DNA from: Brevibacillus brevis | GTDB lineage: Bacteria > Bacillota > Bacilli > Brevibacillales > Brevibacillaceae | Length of the DNA: 64,000 nt | Direction of reading: 5' to 3' | NCBI RefSeq assembly: GCF_031583145.1 | Contig: NZ_CP134050.1 | Coordinates: 4,825,501 to 4,889,500, forward strand | Shown: positions 24,586 to 32,531 of the stretch, piece after piece | How the letters are laid out: every line of letters starts with the position of its first letter | Numbering within the stretch: the stretch's first letter is position 1 | Program-made: the position numbers and the translations under genes | The notes under the pieces: generated by a model | Told to the model about the DNA's origin: nothing | The model's database searches: none | The model's input: only the letters and a program-made list of their open reading frames with translations

Positions 24586-26271
24586 TTACAGTTTTTTCGG
24601 TTTGAACGCATCCGCTGCTCCCGGAGGGCCTCCAAACGGCTTGGCCATCGGACCGACGGCATTCATGTCCACGACGATCATCGACGGCTTTCTGCGCGCC
24701 ACTGCCGCTTCCAGCTCGGCTACGAACTCTTCCGGCGAGCCGATGCGATTCGCTTCGAAGCCCATCGATTTCGCCAGCAGCACGAAGTCCGGGCTGACCA
24801 GATCGACAGCGACCTGACGACCGTACGCCGCATCCTGAATGTTGCGGAGCACCCCGTAGCCAGCGTCGTCAAACAGAATGACGATCAGCGGCAGGTTTTC
24901 CTGAACGGCTACAGGCATTTCACCCACGTTCAGCATGTAGCCGCCATCTCCCGCCATCAGCACGACGACTTTGTCCAATTGGCCCATTTGTGCGCCGAGC
25001 GCTGTCGGCAGCCCTTGGCCGATCCCGCCGCCCGATGCGTGGATGGAGGTGCGAGGCTCATAAATCTCAAACAGACGGCTGCCCCATACGTTTGCCGGTA
25101 CCGTCACGTCCCGTACCAGGATGGCGTCTCTCGGCAGCACCTTGCGCATGCCGTCTACAAATTGTTCATACGGTCCGAGCGTATCGCGGAGGATGCCGCG
25201 GATTTTTTCCCGGACGGCTTTCACTTCGGCTACATAGGCTGCATCCGGAGTCACGCCTTGCGCGGCAAGCGCTTCGTTTAAGGCGCTCAGGATCGGTTTC
25301 GCTTCTCCCAACAGTCCGTGCGTAATCTCGTAGTTGCGATTGAATGCGCTCCAGTCCGCATCGATGCTGATGTGCGCCTCCGGAGCCGTCACTTTCCAGT
25401 TGGCCGTCTCGTTTCCGCGGAAGCGAACGCCGACGCTGATCAGGAGGTCCGAATTCTTCAACAGTTCCCGTACGTCTTCATACGCCGCAAAATGGCCGAT
25501 GCACTGCGGGTGGTCTTCCGGAATGGAGCCTTTCCCCGACTGGCTGGTGATGACAGCAGCACCGGTCAGCTCGGCCAGCTTGGTCAGCTCGGCGGACGCT
25601 TCCGAGGAGATGACGCCGCCGCCTGCCCAGATCACGGGACGACGGGCAGAGGCTGCCAGCTTGGTTACCTCCGCTGGGATAAACGGCGCCGCTTCCTGCA
25701 CGACAGCCGGTTTAACCGCTTCGATCACGCTGTTTGGAATGATCGCGGATTGGAAGTCGATCGGAATCTCCAGCGATACCGGACCGCGTGGCGCCGTCGT
25801 CGCCATCTGGATGGCCCCACGCACGACTGCTGCCGCTTGCTCCGGCTTGCGGAGACGATACGCCTCTTTACAGCAGCCCTTCATCATCGAGAGCTGGTCT
25901 TTGCACTCGTGAATGTATCCACGGCCTGTCCCCAAATACTTGGAGGAAACTTCCCCGGTCAGATGCAGAACAGGAGTGCCTGCCGCCCAGGCTTCCACGA
26001 GGGAACCGGCCGCGTTGCCCGCTCCGCTTCCCGTGCTGGTGATGACGACGCCCAGCTTGCCGGTCGCCCGCGCGTAGCCGTCCGCCATGTTGGCTGCGCC
26101 GCTCTCGCCGCGAGAGCATACGATGCGGATGCTTCCTTCGCGCAAGAGCGCATCGTAAATCGGCATATTGTGAATGCTGACCACACCGAAAACCACTTCT
26201 ACTCCGGCACGCACGAGCTCCGCTACGACAGCGTCAGCCGTGGTGAATTCCATTTGTGCATTGGTTGTCAT
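24586..26271 (-). CDS. Thiamine-diphosphate-dependent enzyme (benzoylformate decarboxylase/acetolactate synthase-like)
   Basis: 561 aa with three domains: pyrimidine-binding (catalytic Glu in CSRGESGAANMADGYARA), central Rossmann-like (SARRPVIWAGGGVISSEASA), and PP-binding with the GDG motif (LMAGDGGYMLNVGEM). It could decarboxylate a 2-oxo acid or catalyse carboligation. It lacks the FAD-type features needed to call acetolactate synthase, and no small subunit is near. Being followed by an aldehyde dehydrogenase suggests 2-oxo-acid decarboxylation, then aldehyde oxidation, as in the mandelate pathway; this is inference. Confidence 0.88.
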   Translation of the reverse strand: MTTNAQMEFTTADAVVAELVRAGVEVVFGVVSIHNMPIYDALLREGSIRIVCSRGESGAANMADGYARATGKLGVVITSTGSGAGNAAGSLVEAWAAGTPVLHLTGEVSSKYLGTGRGYIHECKDQLSMMKGCCKEAYRLRKPEQAAAVVRGAIQMATTAPRGPVSLEIPIDFQSAIIPNSVIEAVKPAVVQEAAPFIPAEVTKLAASARRPVIWAGGGVISSEASAELTKLAELTGAAVITSQSGKGSIPEDHPQCIGHFAAYEDVRELLKNSDLLISVGVRFRGNETANWKVTAPEAHISIDADWSAFNRNYEITHGLLGEAKPILSALNEALAAQGVTPDAAYVAEVKAVREKIRGILRDTLGPYEQFVDGMRKVLPRDAILVRDVTVPANVWGSRLFEIYEPRTSIHASGGGIGQGLPTALGAQMGQLDKVVVLMAGDGGYMLNVGEMPVAVQENLPLIVILFDDAGYGVLRNIQDAAYGRQVAVDLVSPDFVLLAKSMGFEANRIGSPEEFVAELEAAVARRKPSMIVVDMNAVGPMAKPFGGPPGAADAFKPKKL

Positions 26272-26291
26272 GTTTTATCCCGCCTTTTCCT

Positions 26292-27083
26292 TTACAGCGC
26301 TTTTCCCAAAGCTCCCGCAACTTCGATTGTCGATCCGGATACATAGCTTGCCTGCTCGGAAGCCAGGAAGAGAATGACGCTCGCGACTTCTTCCGGCTGC
26401 CCTACTCTGCCAAGCGGAATATTGCGCTTCTTGGCCAAATCGTTGTAGTATTCCTGCGGATCCATCTCGGGCGCGTTCTTCATCCGTCTGCGCTCCCATT
26501 GATCGGTCGCGATCAGGCCGAGGCTGACCGAGTTGACCAGAATGTTGTTTGGTGCCAGCTCGTGCGACAGCGTCTTGCTCAGATTGAGCAGACCGGCGCG
26601 AGTCGCTGCCGTGGCCACCATGTGGCGCTCCGGTTCTTTTGCCAGCGTCGCGTTGATGTTGATGATTCGTCCCCCGCCGCGCCTCAGCAGATGAGGATGC
26701 ACCGCGCGAACGGCGTTGATGATCGCGAAATATTTAAGGTCGATCTGCTGTCTCCACTGTTCGTCGGTAATGTCGAAGAAGTATCCCATGACGCTTTGTC
26801 CGGCCGCATTGACCAGAATGTCCACGCCTCCGAATGTTTCCGCCGCCCCGTCGATAAACCGGGTCACGTCTTCCTTGTTGGTCACGTCGCAGGTTTCGGC
26901 GAACACGTGCTCAGAAGGAGCGAAGGGGGCGAGATGAGCGACCGCTCCTTCCATCCGCTGTTGGTCCCGTCCGCAGATCGCTACTTTCGCGCCCTCCTGC
27001 AAAAACATTTCCGCCGCCTTGAGCCCGACTCCGGACGTTCCGCCCATGATTACCGCGACTTTATTTTTCAGTCCCAAATCCAT
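26292..27083 (-). CDS. SDR-family protein lacking the canonical catalytic residues
   Basis: 263 aa. The Rossmann cofactor motif is present (GGTSGVGLKAA), as is VNAAG. At the place of YxxxK the sequence reads T158-A-A-T-R162, and the usual Ser lies in an NINAT segment, so all three core residues are changed. The remaining fold, including NLSKTLSHELAPNNILVN, is intact. It may use another mechanism, or bind ligand without being a dehydrogenase. ATG chosen at 27083 where homology begins; the ribosome binding site is weak. It lies 23 bp after the extradiol dioxygenase gene. Confidence 0.85.
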   Translation of the reverse strand: MDLGLKNKVAVIMGGTSGVGLKAAEMFLQEGAKVAICGRDQQRMEGAVAHLAPFAPSEHVFAETCDVTNKEDVTRFIDGAAETFGGVDILVNAAGQSVMGYFFDITDEQWRQQIDLKYFAIINAVRAVHPHLLRRGGGRIININATLAKEPERHMVATAATRAGLLNLSKTLSHELAPNNILVNSVSLGLIATDQWERRRMKNAPEMDPQEYYNDLAKKRNIPLGRVGQPEEVASVILFLASEQASYVSGSTIEVAGALGKAL

Positions 27084-27106
27084 CGGTTTCCCCACTTTCC
27101 GCAAGC

Positions 27107-28024
27107 TTATTTTTTGCCGACGAGCCTGGTTGCCCAGCCCTCGTCCGGGTCGCCTTTCATGGATGCGCGCGCCCCTGGCGGCGGTCCACCGGCAATGCCC
27201 CATTGGTCCATCAAATGCGGTACGCGCTTCCAGACCAGCGCTTGCCATTTCTCATCGTCTTCGATCGAAGTCAGGTAACAGGTGTACTCCATGACGTAGC
27301 CTGCCGGATCGCGGAAGTAGCAGAAGATGTTGTTCCCCGGGCCGTGGCGTCCAGGTCCCCACATCGGCTCGACATCTGCCTTGCGCACATTGGCGATGCC
27401 GCGCATGACCTCGTCCACGCTCTCCACTTCATAGGCGATGTGGTTGACGGATGCGTGCTCATCCTGGTTGAAGGCGATCGAGTGGTGGTTTTTGTTGCAG
27501 CGCAGGAACACCATCTGATGCTCGCTCCAGTCGCTTACCTTGAAGCCGAGCACCTTCGTGTAAAAGTCGCAGATCATATCGATGTCCTTGGTGTTCATCA
27601 CCACGTGGTTGAGCTTGATCGGATCGACGTTTTTCTTGCTCCAGTCCTTCGTGTGGATCTCCACCCAACAGGACAGCTCGATGCAGCGGCCTTCCGGATC
27701 GAGGAAGCGCAGCCCGTAGCCGCCGCCGGCTTCGTCCAGATAACCTGGCTCGGAAATCAGAGGAATTCCAAGTTCTCTCAGCTTTTCCGCTGCCGCATCC
27801 ACGGCGTTCTTGTCGACCATGCCAAAGGCGATGTGATGCAGTCCGCGCTTTTCTCCCGCCTGCAAATGCAGAATGTGGTTCTCGGAGCCGGCTCCGCGGA
27901 AATAGACGTTGTTTTCGTCTTCGTGCAGCTTATCCAATCCCCAAATCTTTTCGTAAAAATCCGCCTGTTCCTGAAGTACCGGTGTGAACAAGCTGATGTG
28001 ACGCAAATGGGTGATACCTAGCAT
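27107..28024 (-). CDS. Type I extradiol ring-cleavage dioxygenase (catechol/2,3-dihydroxybiphenyl type)
   Basis: 305 aa, two VOC modules. The C-terminal module carries the full iron site: H140 (KLNHVVM), H195 (SVNHIAY) and E246 (YVMEYT), with catalytic His in NKNHHSIAF (H180/H181). The N-terminal module lacks the triad, as in BphC-type enzymes. It would cleave the catechol made by the Rieske and dihydrodiol dehydrogenase steps next to a hydroxyl. The C-terminal extension of about 40 residues (GIAGGPPPGARAS and beyond) is unusual. AAGAGGTG precedes the ATG. First gene of the 11-gene operon, after a leader with two operators and a terminator. Confidence 0.9.
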   Translation of the reverse strand: MLGITHLRHISLFTPVLQEQADFYEKIWGLDKLHEDENNVYFRGAGSENHILHLQAGEKRGLHHIAFGMVDKNAVDAAAEKLRELGIPLISEPGYLDEAGGGYGLRFLDPEGRCIELSCWVEIHTKDWSKKNVDPIKLNHVVMNTKDIDMICDFYTKVLGFKVSDWSEHQMVFLRCNKNHHSIAFNQDEHASVNHIAYEVESVDEVMRGIANVRKADVEPMWGPGRHGPGNNIFCYFRDPAGYVMEYTCYLTSIEDDEKWQALVWKRVPHLMDQWGIAGGPPPGARASMKGDPDEGWATRLVGKK

Positions 28025-28051
28025 CGTTTTCACCTCTTGATCGTCTTTATT

Positions 28052-28067
28052 GTTTTGCATACAAAAC
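28052..28067. promoter_or_regulatory. Operator palindrome, proximal copy
   Basis: GTTTTGCATACAAAAC, one mismatched pair in a 16-bp palindrome, 28 bp upstream of the extradiol dioxygenase ATG. It shares flanking sequence (GAAAC on the minus strand) with the distal copy, 116 bp away centre to centre. Confidence 0.72.
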
Positions 28068-28086
28068 ACTGTTTCTGCAATCTGTT

Positions 28087-28150
28087 AAAAAAAAGCGAGT
28101 TCTGCTTTTACCGCCTTGTAAACCCAAGCCACATTCTGCTGGAAACTCGC
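28087..28150 (-). terminator. Leader terminator (candidate attenuator) of the catabolic operon
   Basis: On the minus strand, GCGAGTT (28144-28150 complement) pairs with AACTCGC (28095-28101 complement), then comes an eight-T run (28087-28094). The loop is about 42 nt and contains a further short CUUG/CAAG helix. It lies after the operon promoter and before its first gene, so every transcript must pass it. It might instead only stop read-through from the MocR gene upstream. Confidence 0.62.
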
Positions 28151-28167
28151 CTTTTTGCGTTTCTAAT

Positions 28168-28183
28168 GTTTTATATACAAAAC
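28168..28183. promoter_or_regulatory. Operator palindrome, distal copy
   Basis: GTTTTATATACAAAAC, extending to ATGTTTTATATACAAAACAT (28166-28185), lies about 20 bp downstream of the -10 element, where a bound repressor would block initiation or early elongation. Confidence 0.72.
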
Positions 28184-28203
28184 ATAGTTTCTAATATAAA
28201 TCC

Positions 28204-28233
28204 ATTGTAGATTTTTTGTAACTATGGTGTCAA
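28204..28233 (-). promoter_or_regulatory. Sigma-A promoter of the 11-gene catabolic operon
   Basis: Minus strand: -35 TTGACA (28228-28233), 18-bp spacer, -10 TACAAT (28204-28209). Transcription should begin near 28197, giving a leader of about 170 nt. Confidence 0.8.
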
Positions 28234-28265
28234 TACCAAAGATTTTGATTATTCACCATAGCCAG

Positions 28266-29645
28266 TCATATCCAATTCATGATGTTATGCCTGCCTCTAG
28301 TTTGGCTGCTTTGCAGCTCGGACAACGTGTCTGCTATCATTCCGATTCCTTTTTCGACCTTCGCCGGATCTGTTTGAATAATGCTGAGCCGCAGGCCATT
28401 CTCTCTCGGAAACGTCCGCAGGTAGTTGTGCTCGGTCGACACGACCCGCACCTTTTGCGAGTGAAGGGCTGTGATCAGATCGTGCAGGCTGATCTCCTGC
28501 GGCAGAACCAATCGGGAAAAGATCCCTCCTCTGCCGGTCCGCAGGTGAAATGGCGGCGGCAGCAAGCGCTCGGCGCACTCGGCCAGCTTCTGCATCCGCA
28601 TGGTGTACCGTTCGCGCACCAGCGAAGCGTGGTGGTCGTACATGCCGCAGTTCAAATACAGCTCAAGCGCGGCTTGGGACAGTGCCGCCGTGCTGGAATC
28701 GCTGGACGCTTTGAACAGGCGAAACGTCTCCATCAACGAAGCGGGAAGGACGACCGTAGCCAATCGCAATCCGGGGAGCATGATCTTGGAAAAGCTTTTG
28801 ACGTAGATGGCTTTGCCCGCGTCATCGTAGCTGTAGATCGGGTCTGCTTTCCCGTCCGTCTCCATGTCAGCGAGGTAGTCGTCTTCCAGGATATAGACAT
28901 CATATTGCTTGGCGAGCTTGGCAATTCGCTTTTTTTGCTCAGTCGTGTAGCTCGCTCCGAGCGGATTGTGAAAGCGGGGAACCGTATAGAAAAACTTGAT
29001 GTGATTGTTGCGAAAATGCCGCTCCAGCTCATCCAGATCGATGCCGTCCATCGTCCTCTCAATGCCGAGCACGGTGACGCCCATCAGATCGAGGGAGCGC
29101 AGCATCCCGGAAAACGTGGGCTGTTCCACGAGCACAGCGCTCTTGCCGTTCGGAAACGGCATCGAAGCGAGAAGATGAAGGGCTTGCTGCGCACCCGACA
29201 CGACGCAGATTTGCGAAGGTGCGGCAAACACCTGCGACTTCGCCAAATGCCCTTCCAGCGCCCGCCTCAATGTAAAAAAGCCTTGCGGGTCCGAATAGGA
29301 AAACAGGTGGTCTTCATACAGCTCGATCGCGCGGTTCAAACAATGCTGAAAATCTTTGTACGGCATCACATCCGCAGCAGGGCTGGCGGAAGAAAAGTCG
29401 ATCCACTCCTCTCCCTGCTCCTTCCCCTGGGGCGAGCGCAAGACCGCGTAGTAGCCGCTTTTGGGAACGGAGTAGATCAAATGCTCCTTCTCCAGCTCTT
29501 GATACGCGCGGATCGCTGTATTCTTGCTGCATGACCACAGCTCGGATGCTGCGCGGATCGAAGGCAGCCTTTCCCCGGGCTTGATCGCGCTCGACAACAG
29601 CTGCTCTTTTAAAAGCGCTTTCACAATTTCGTATTTGTTTTCCAT
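28266..29645 (-). CDS. MocR-type PLP-dependent regulator (GntR-aminotransferase fusion)
   Basis: 459 aa. Residues 1-70 are a GntR winged helix (GERLPSIRAASELWSCSKNT), the rest a fold-type I aminotransferase domain with the PLP lysine in YVKSFSKIMLPGLR and DNPxG-like FHNPLGASY. MocR proteins sense PLP, amino acids or amines. AGAGGAGA precedes the ATG at 29645. It is divergent from the GNAT gene at 29767 and upstream of the catabolic operon on the same strand, with no clear terminator between. Probable target: the GNAT gene and itself; a role in the aromatic locus is possible but unsupported. Confidence 0.9.
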   Translation of the reverse strand: MENKYEIVKALLKEQLLSSAIKPGERLPSIRAASELWSCSKNTAIRAYQELEKEHLIYSVPKSGYYAVLRSPQGKEQGEEWIDFSSASPAADVMPYKDFQHCLNRAIELYEDHLFSYSDPQGFFTLRRALEGHLAKSQVFAAPSQICVVSGAQQALHLLASMPFPNGKSAVLVEQPTFSGMLRSLDLMGVTVLGIERTMDGIDLDELERHFRNNHIKFFYTVPRFHNPLGASYTTEQKKRIAKLAKQYDVYILEDDYLADMETDGKADPIYSYDDAGKAIYVKSFSKIMLPGLRLATVVLPASLMETFRLFKASSDSSTAALSQAALELYLNCGMYDHHASLVRERYTMRMQKLAECAERLLPPPFHLRTGRGGIFSRLVLPQEISLHDLITALHSQKVRVVSTEHNYLRTFPRENGLRLSIIQTDPAKVEKGIGMIADTLSELQSSQTRGRHNIMNWI

Positions 29646-29766
29646 CCCCCATCTCCTCTCGAGGTCTGTATGGGTACAGAAGTGAATTTTCACTGTTTTT
29701 ATATCTGGTAATGTTCAGTATATTGGATCATATATCGGGTGTAAAGTGGATATAGGAGGGGTACAG

Positions 29767-30204
29767 ATGAAAGTAAATCACGAGCTATTACCTTATTCCA
29801 TCAGTGATATAAAGGAGTTGTTGGACAGGGAACAGATTTTCCAATGGCTGTCTGGTTCGTATTGGGCCTCGGACCGCCCGAAAGAGGTGGTTTTCGCCAG
29901 CATGGAGCATTCTTTGTGCTTTGGCATTTACGGGGAAGCCGGGCAAGTGGGATTCGCCCGCGTCGTCACCGATTACGCGACGTTTTCCTGGATCTGCGAC
30001 GTGTTTATCGATCCTGCCCACCGCGGCAATGGCCTCGGGAAATGGCTAATGGACACGCTCGTCCACCATCCCGCCATCGCCCATACCAACATGAGCCTGG
30101 CTACGCGTGACGCGCATGGCCTTTACGAGCAGTATGGCTTTACCCGCAGAGAAACGATGCGGCGGATGGCGAACGAAGGCATGAATGCTTCGGTGGCCAG
30201 ATAA
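29767..30204 (+). CDS. GNAT family N-acetyltransferase
   Basis: 145 aa. The acetyl-CoA loop is DPAHRGNGLGKWLMDTL, preceded by the beta-strand pair FARVVTDYATFSWICDVFI and followed by AHGLYEQYGF. Substrate unknown. GGAGGGGT lies four bases before the ATG. Divergent from the MocR gene across 121 bp; GGGTACAGA occurs near both ends of that gap and might be a MocR half-site. Confidence 0.9.
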   Translation: MKVNHELLPYSISDIKELLDREQIFQWLSGSYWASDRPKEVVFASMEHSLCFGIYGEAGQVGFARVVTDYATFSWICDVFIDPAHRGNGLGKWLMDTLVHHPAIAHTNMSLATRDAHGLYEQYGFTRRETMRRMANEGMNASVAR

Positions 30205-30260
30205 AACGGGAGAGGTCTTTCTGTTTTCACGCAGGAGGCCAATCATGGAGGGCTAGTTCC

Positions 30261-30279
30261 TTCTATATATTATATAGAA
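30261..30279. repeat. Short A/T palindrome
   Basis: TTCTATATATTATATAGAA is a perfect 9-bp inverted repeat around one base, in the gap between the GNAT gene and the ene-reductase gene. No function assigned. The rest of the 30205-30509 gap holds only the hairpin at 30367. Confidence 0.6.
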
Positions 30280-30366
30280 GAAACTGCCATTTTTTCCTGA
30301 GAGACGAGCCTGCCTCTCGTGGAATACCATGTTCTGGATTGGAGTTACGGCTACCCCCTGCAAATG

Positions 30367-30419
30367 AAACAGCGGCTGTCCGAGGCTACACATATAGCCT
30401 TGGACTGGCCGCTGTTTTT
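30367..30419. terminator. Bidirectional terminator between convergent genes
   Basis: AAACAGCGGC (30367-30376) pairs with GCCGCTGTTTTT (30408-30419), with inner pairs TCC/GGA and GGCTA/TAGCC. It ends the GNAT gene on one side and the ene-reductase on the other. The right arm contains GGACTGGCCGCT, resembling the core of the large repeats. Confidence 0.75.
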
Positions 30420-30509
30420 ATGGAACGAACGGTACCCGATCGCTCATTGACGGAGAAACAGCTCCCGTACGAAAAATAAAGCCTAGCCATTCCGTTGTTT
30501 TGCTTAAGC

Positions 30510-31550
30510 TTAATACAAGGTTTTCGCCGCTTCGGGCGTAAAGGGAAGCAGCTCCTCGAGCCGGCCGTCGCGTATCTTGCTTGCCCATGCGGGATCGGCC
30601 AATAATGCCCTGCCTATGGCCACCAGATCGAATTCACCGCGCTCCAGTCTTTCGATCAGGCCGTCGATCCTGGTGACAGTCGAGCCCTTGCCTTCTGTAA
30701 AGAAACTCATAAATTCGGTATCGAGGCCGACCGATCCGACCGTAATCGTCGGTTTTCCCGTCAACTTTTTGACCCATCCGGCCAGATTCAGATCGGAGCC
30801 TTCGAACTCGGGCTCCCAGAAGCGGCGGGTGGAGCAGTGGAACACATCGACGCCCGCCTCGATTAACGGCTTCAAGAACTGCTCCAGTTCAGTCGGCGTT
30901 GCCGCCAATTTCGCCGTGTAGTCGGACGACTTCCATTGCGAGATACGAAGGACGATCGGGAAGTCCGGACCGACGGCGCGGCGGCACGCTTCGATGACTT
31001 CTACCGCAAAGCGGGTGCGCTTCAGGATGTCGCCGCCATAACGGTCGGTCCGCTGGTTCGTTCTTTCCCAGAAAAATTGGTCGATCAAATATCCGTGCGC
31101 TCCGTGCAGCTCGATGCCGTCGAAGCCCAGCCGCTTGGCTTCGGCTGCCGACTGAGCGAATGCCTGGACGATGGCGGCGATCTCCGCTTCCGTGTAGCTG
31201 TCGACTTGGCCGCGGGCTCCCATATGCCAAAGCTGCGGGATGATCCGACCGCCTGCCCCGTGTACCTCAGCCAATACGTTCGCCCAACCGTTTAATGCGG
31301 CTTCGCCGTAGAAATGCGGTATGTTTGGTTGGTTGGACGCATCCGGATGATTGACAGTCGTGCCTTCAGTCACGATGAGGCCGACGCCGTTCTCCGCTCT
31401 GCGGCGGTAATAGGCAGCCACATCAGGGCCCGGCACGCCTTCCGGGGAGAATTGGCGAGTCATCGGCGCCATCACGATGCGATTCGACAGCAAGAGATTT
31501 CCGCTTGTGAACGGTTGGAACAAGGGTTGAACGGATTGCGAGTATGTCAT
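30510..31550 (-). CDS. Old yellow enzyme family NADH:flavin oxidoreductase
   Basis: 346 aa TIM barrel binding FMN: RIVMAPMTR, GLIVTEGT, PQLWHMG, the active-site block ELHGAHGYLIDQFFWERTNQ and DRYGG are all typical. It reduces activated alkenes or related electrophiles with NAD(P)H. A TTGAC/GTCAA operator lies 30-45 bp upstream of the start and resembles that of the TetR gene at 31852-32457, which probably represses it. Confidence 0.92.
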   Translation of the reverse strand: MTYSQSVQPLFQPFTSGNLLLSNRIVMAPMTRQFSPEGVPGPDVAAYYRRRAENGVGLIVTEGTTVNHPDASNQPNIPHFYGEAALNGWANVLAEVHGAGGRIIPQLWHMGARGQVDSYTEAEIAAIVQAFAQSAAEAKRLGFDGIELHGAHGYLIDQFFWERTNQRTDRYGGDILKRTRFAVEVIEACRRAVGPDFPIVLRISQWKSSDYTAKLAATPTELEQFLKPLIEAGVDVFHCSTRRFWEPEFEGSDLNLAGWVKKLTGKPTITVGSVGLDTEFMSFFTEGKGSTVTRIDGLIERLERGEFDLVAIGRALLADPAWASKIRDGRLEELLPFTPEAAKTLY

Positions 31551-31580
31551 AAGAGCCTCCCAACTTACTTATCGTTTTTA

Positions 31581-31596
31581 TTGACTGTAAGGTCAA
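31581..31596. promoter_or_regulatory. Operator overlapping the ene-reductase promoter
   Basis: TTGACTGTAAGGTCAA: TTGAC and GTCAA arms with a six-base centre. Read on the minus strand it contains a -35 TTGACC followed after 17 bp by GATAAG. Same half-sites and spacing as the tetR operator at 32471. The remaining gap to 31851 shows nothing else. Confidence 0.65.
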
Positions 31597-31851
31597 GAAT
31601 CTAACAAAAAAATGAGCCTTCCTGGCGCAAAAACATGCTACCTCTTTATTTTTCCCCAGTTGCCCCTGAACAATCCCTAAGCCCCACCTCCTTGATTTCT
31701 CGCCCGCCCGGAACGGGAGAGGATCGAGCAATCCCGACTCTACGGATCGTAGCCGGAATCGCCCCCGCTATCCTCCCGCCTCCCACTCCACTTTGAACGA
31801 GCATTCCAACGGCGCCACCAACGCCTAGCTTTCGCCTCGGATGGCCCGACT

Positions 31852-32457
31852 CTAGCGAGTGTTCTCCGAAATGATCAGCGCAAATGACGTACGCAGCACC
31901 GCTTCGATCTGCTCCCGGCTAGCGCCTGCCTTCTCCATAACCTTCGCCCCGACAAGCACGTTGTTCAGGTAGACTGCCAGCTCCTTGCTGGACTCGCGTG
32001 CCGTAATGAACCCTTGCTTCTGGCCGTCGCGAATGATCTTTTCGAGAATGCCTTTGACCTGATCGGACATCAGCGTTACTTCGCGGTTGACTTCGCGGTT
32101 GACTTCCCGGTCGTCCTCTCCGAATTCCAACGCGGAATTGACCATGAGACATCCCCGGCGCAACGTTTCATCCTTCTGATGCAGCATCGAGCCGCAGATA
32201 GCCTCCAGCTTCTCCAGAGGCGACGCCTCCCGGGAGGCCACCTCTTCCAGCATCGCTATGCTTCGTTTGCGATACAGTGCCAACGCTTTTAGGAACAATT
32301 CCCGCTTGTCCTTGAACACGCAATACAGACTCTGCTTCTTCACTTGCGTCGTGCGAGTCAAATCTTCATAGGAAGTCGACTTGAAGCCTCTCTCCCAGAA
32401 CACTTCCATAGACTGTTGAAGCGCGCGGTCGACATCAAATTCTCTTGGTCTACTCAT
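31852..32457 (-). CDS. TetR/AcrR family repressor
   Basis: 201 aa. HTH around residues 10-55 (ALQQSMEVFWERGFKSTSYE, LTRTTQVKKQSLYCVFKDKR). The C-terminal domain matches the TetR_C_16/YxaF-like type with GCLMVNSALEFG. It contains a 12-bp tandem repeat coding for EVNR units (32078-32113). It is autoregulated by the palindrome just upstream and probably controls the neighbouring ene-reductase, a common electrophile-sensing arrangement. Confidence 0.9.
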   Translation of the reverse strand: MSRPREFDVDRALQQSMEVFWERGFKSTSYEDLTRTTQVKKQSLYCVFKDKRELFLKALALYRKRSIAMLEEVASREASPLEKLEAICGSMLHQKDETLRRGCLMVNSALEFGEDDREVNREVNREVTLMSDQVKGILEKIIRDGQKQGFITARESSKELAVYLNNVLVGAKVMEKAGASREQIEAVLRTSFALIISENTR

Positions 32458-32470
32458 AGGGGCATCTTAT

Positions 32471-32498
32471 CAATTGTTGACCGCGAAGTCAACAATTG
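32471..32498. promoter_or_regulatory. TetR autoregulatory operator
   Basis: Perfect 11-bp arms CAATTGTTGAC (32471-32481) and GTCAACAATTG (32488-32498) with a six-base centre, 14 bp before the tetR start. Confidence 0.75.
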
Positions 32499-32531
32499 AA
32501 CCGGTTACCATTTGCCGTTTGGCTTACAATG

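Noticed and set aside
24586-26271. Acetolactate synthase of branched-chain amino acid synthesis.
   Set aside because: No small subunit or ilv genes nearby, and the gene lies within a catabolic operon.
28266-29645. MocR protein as the main regulator of the aromatic operon.
   Set aside because: Position alone suggests it; the shared palindromes fit the locus IclR proteins at least as well, and MocR proteins usually control divergent neighbours.
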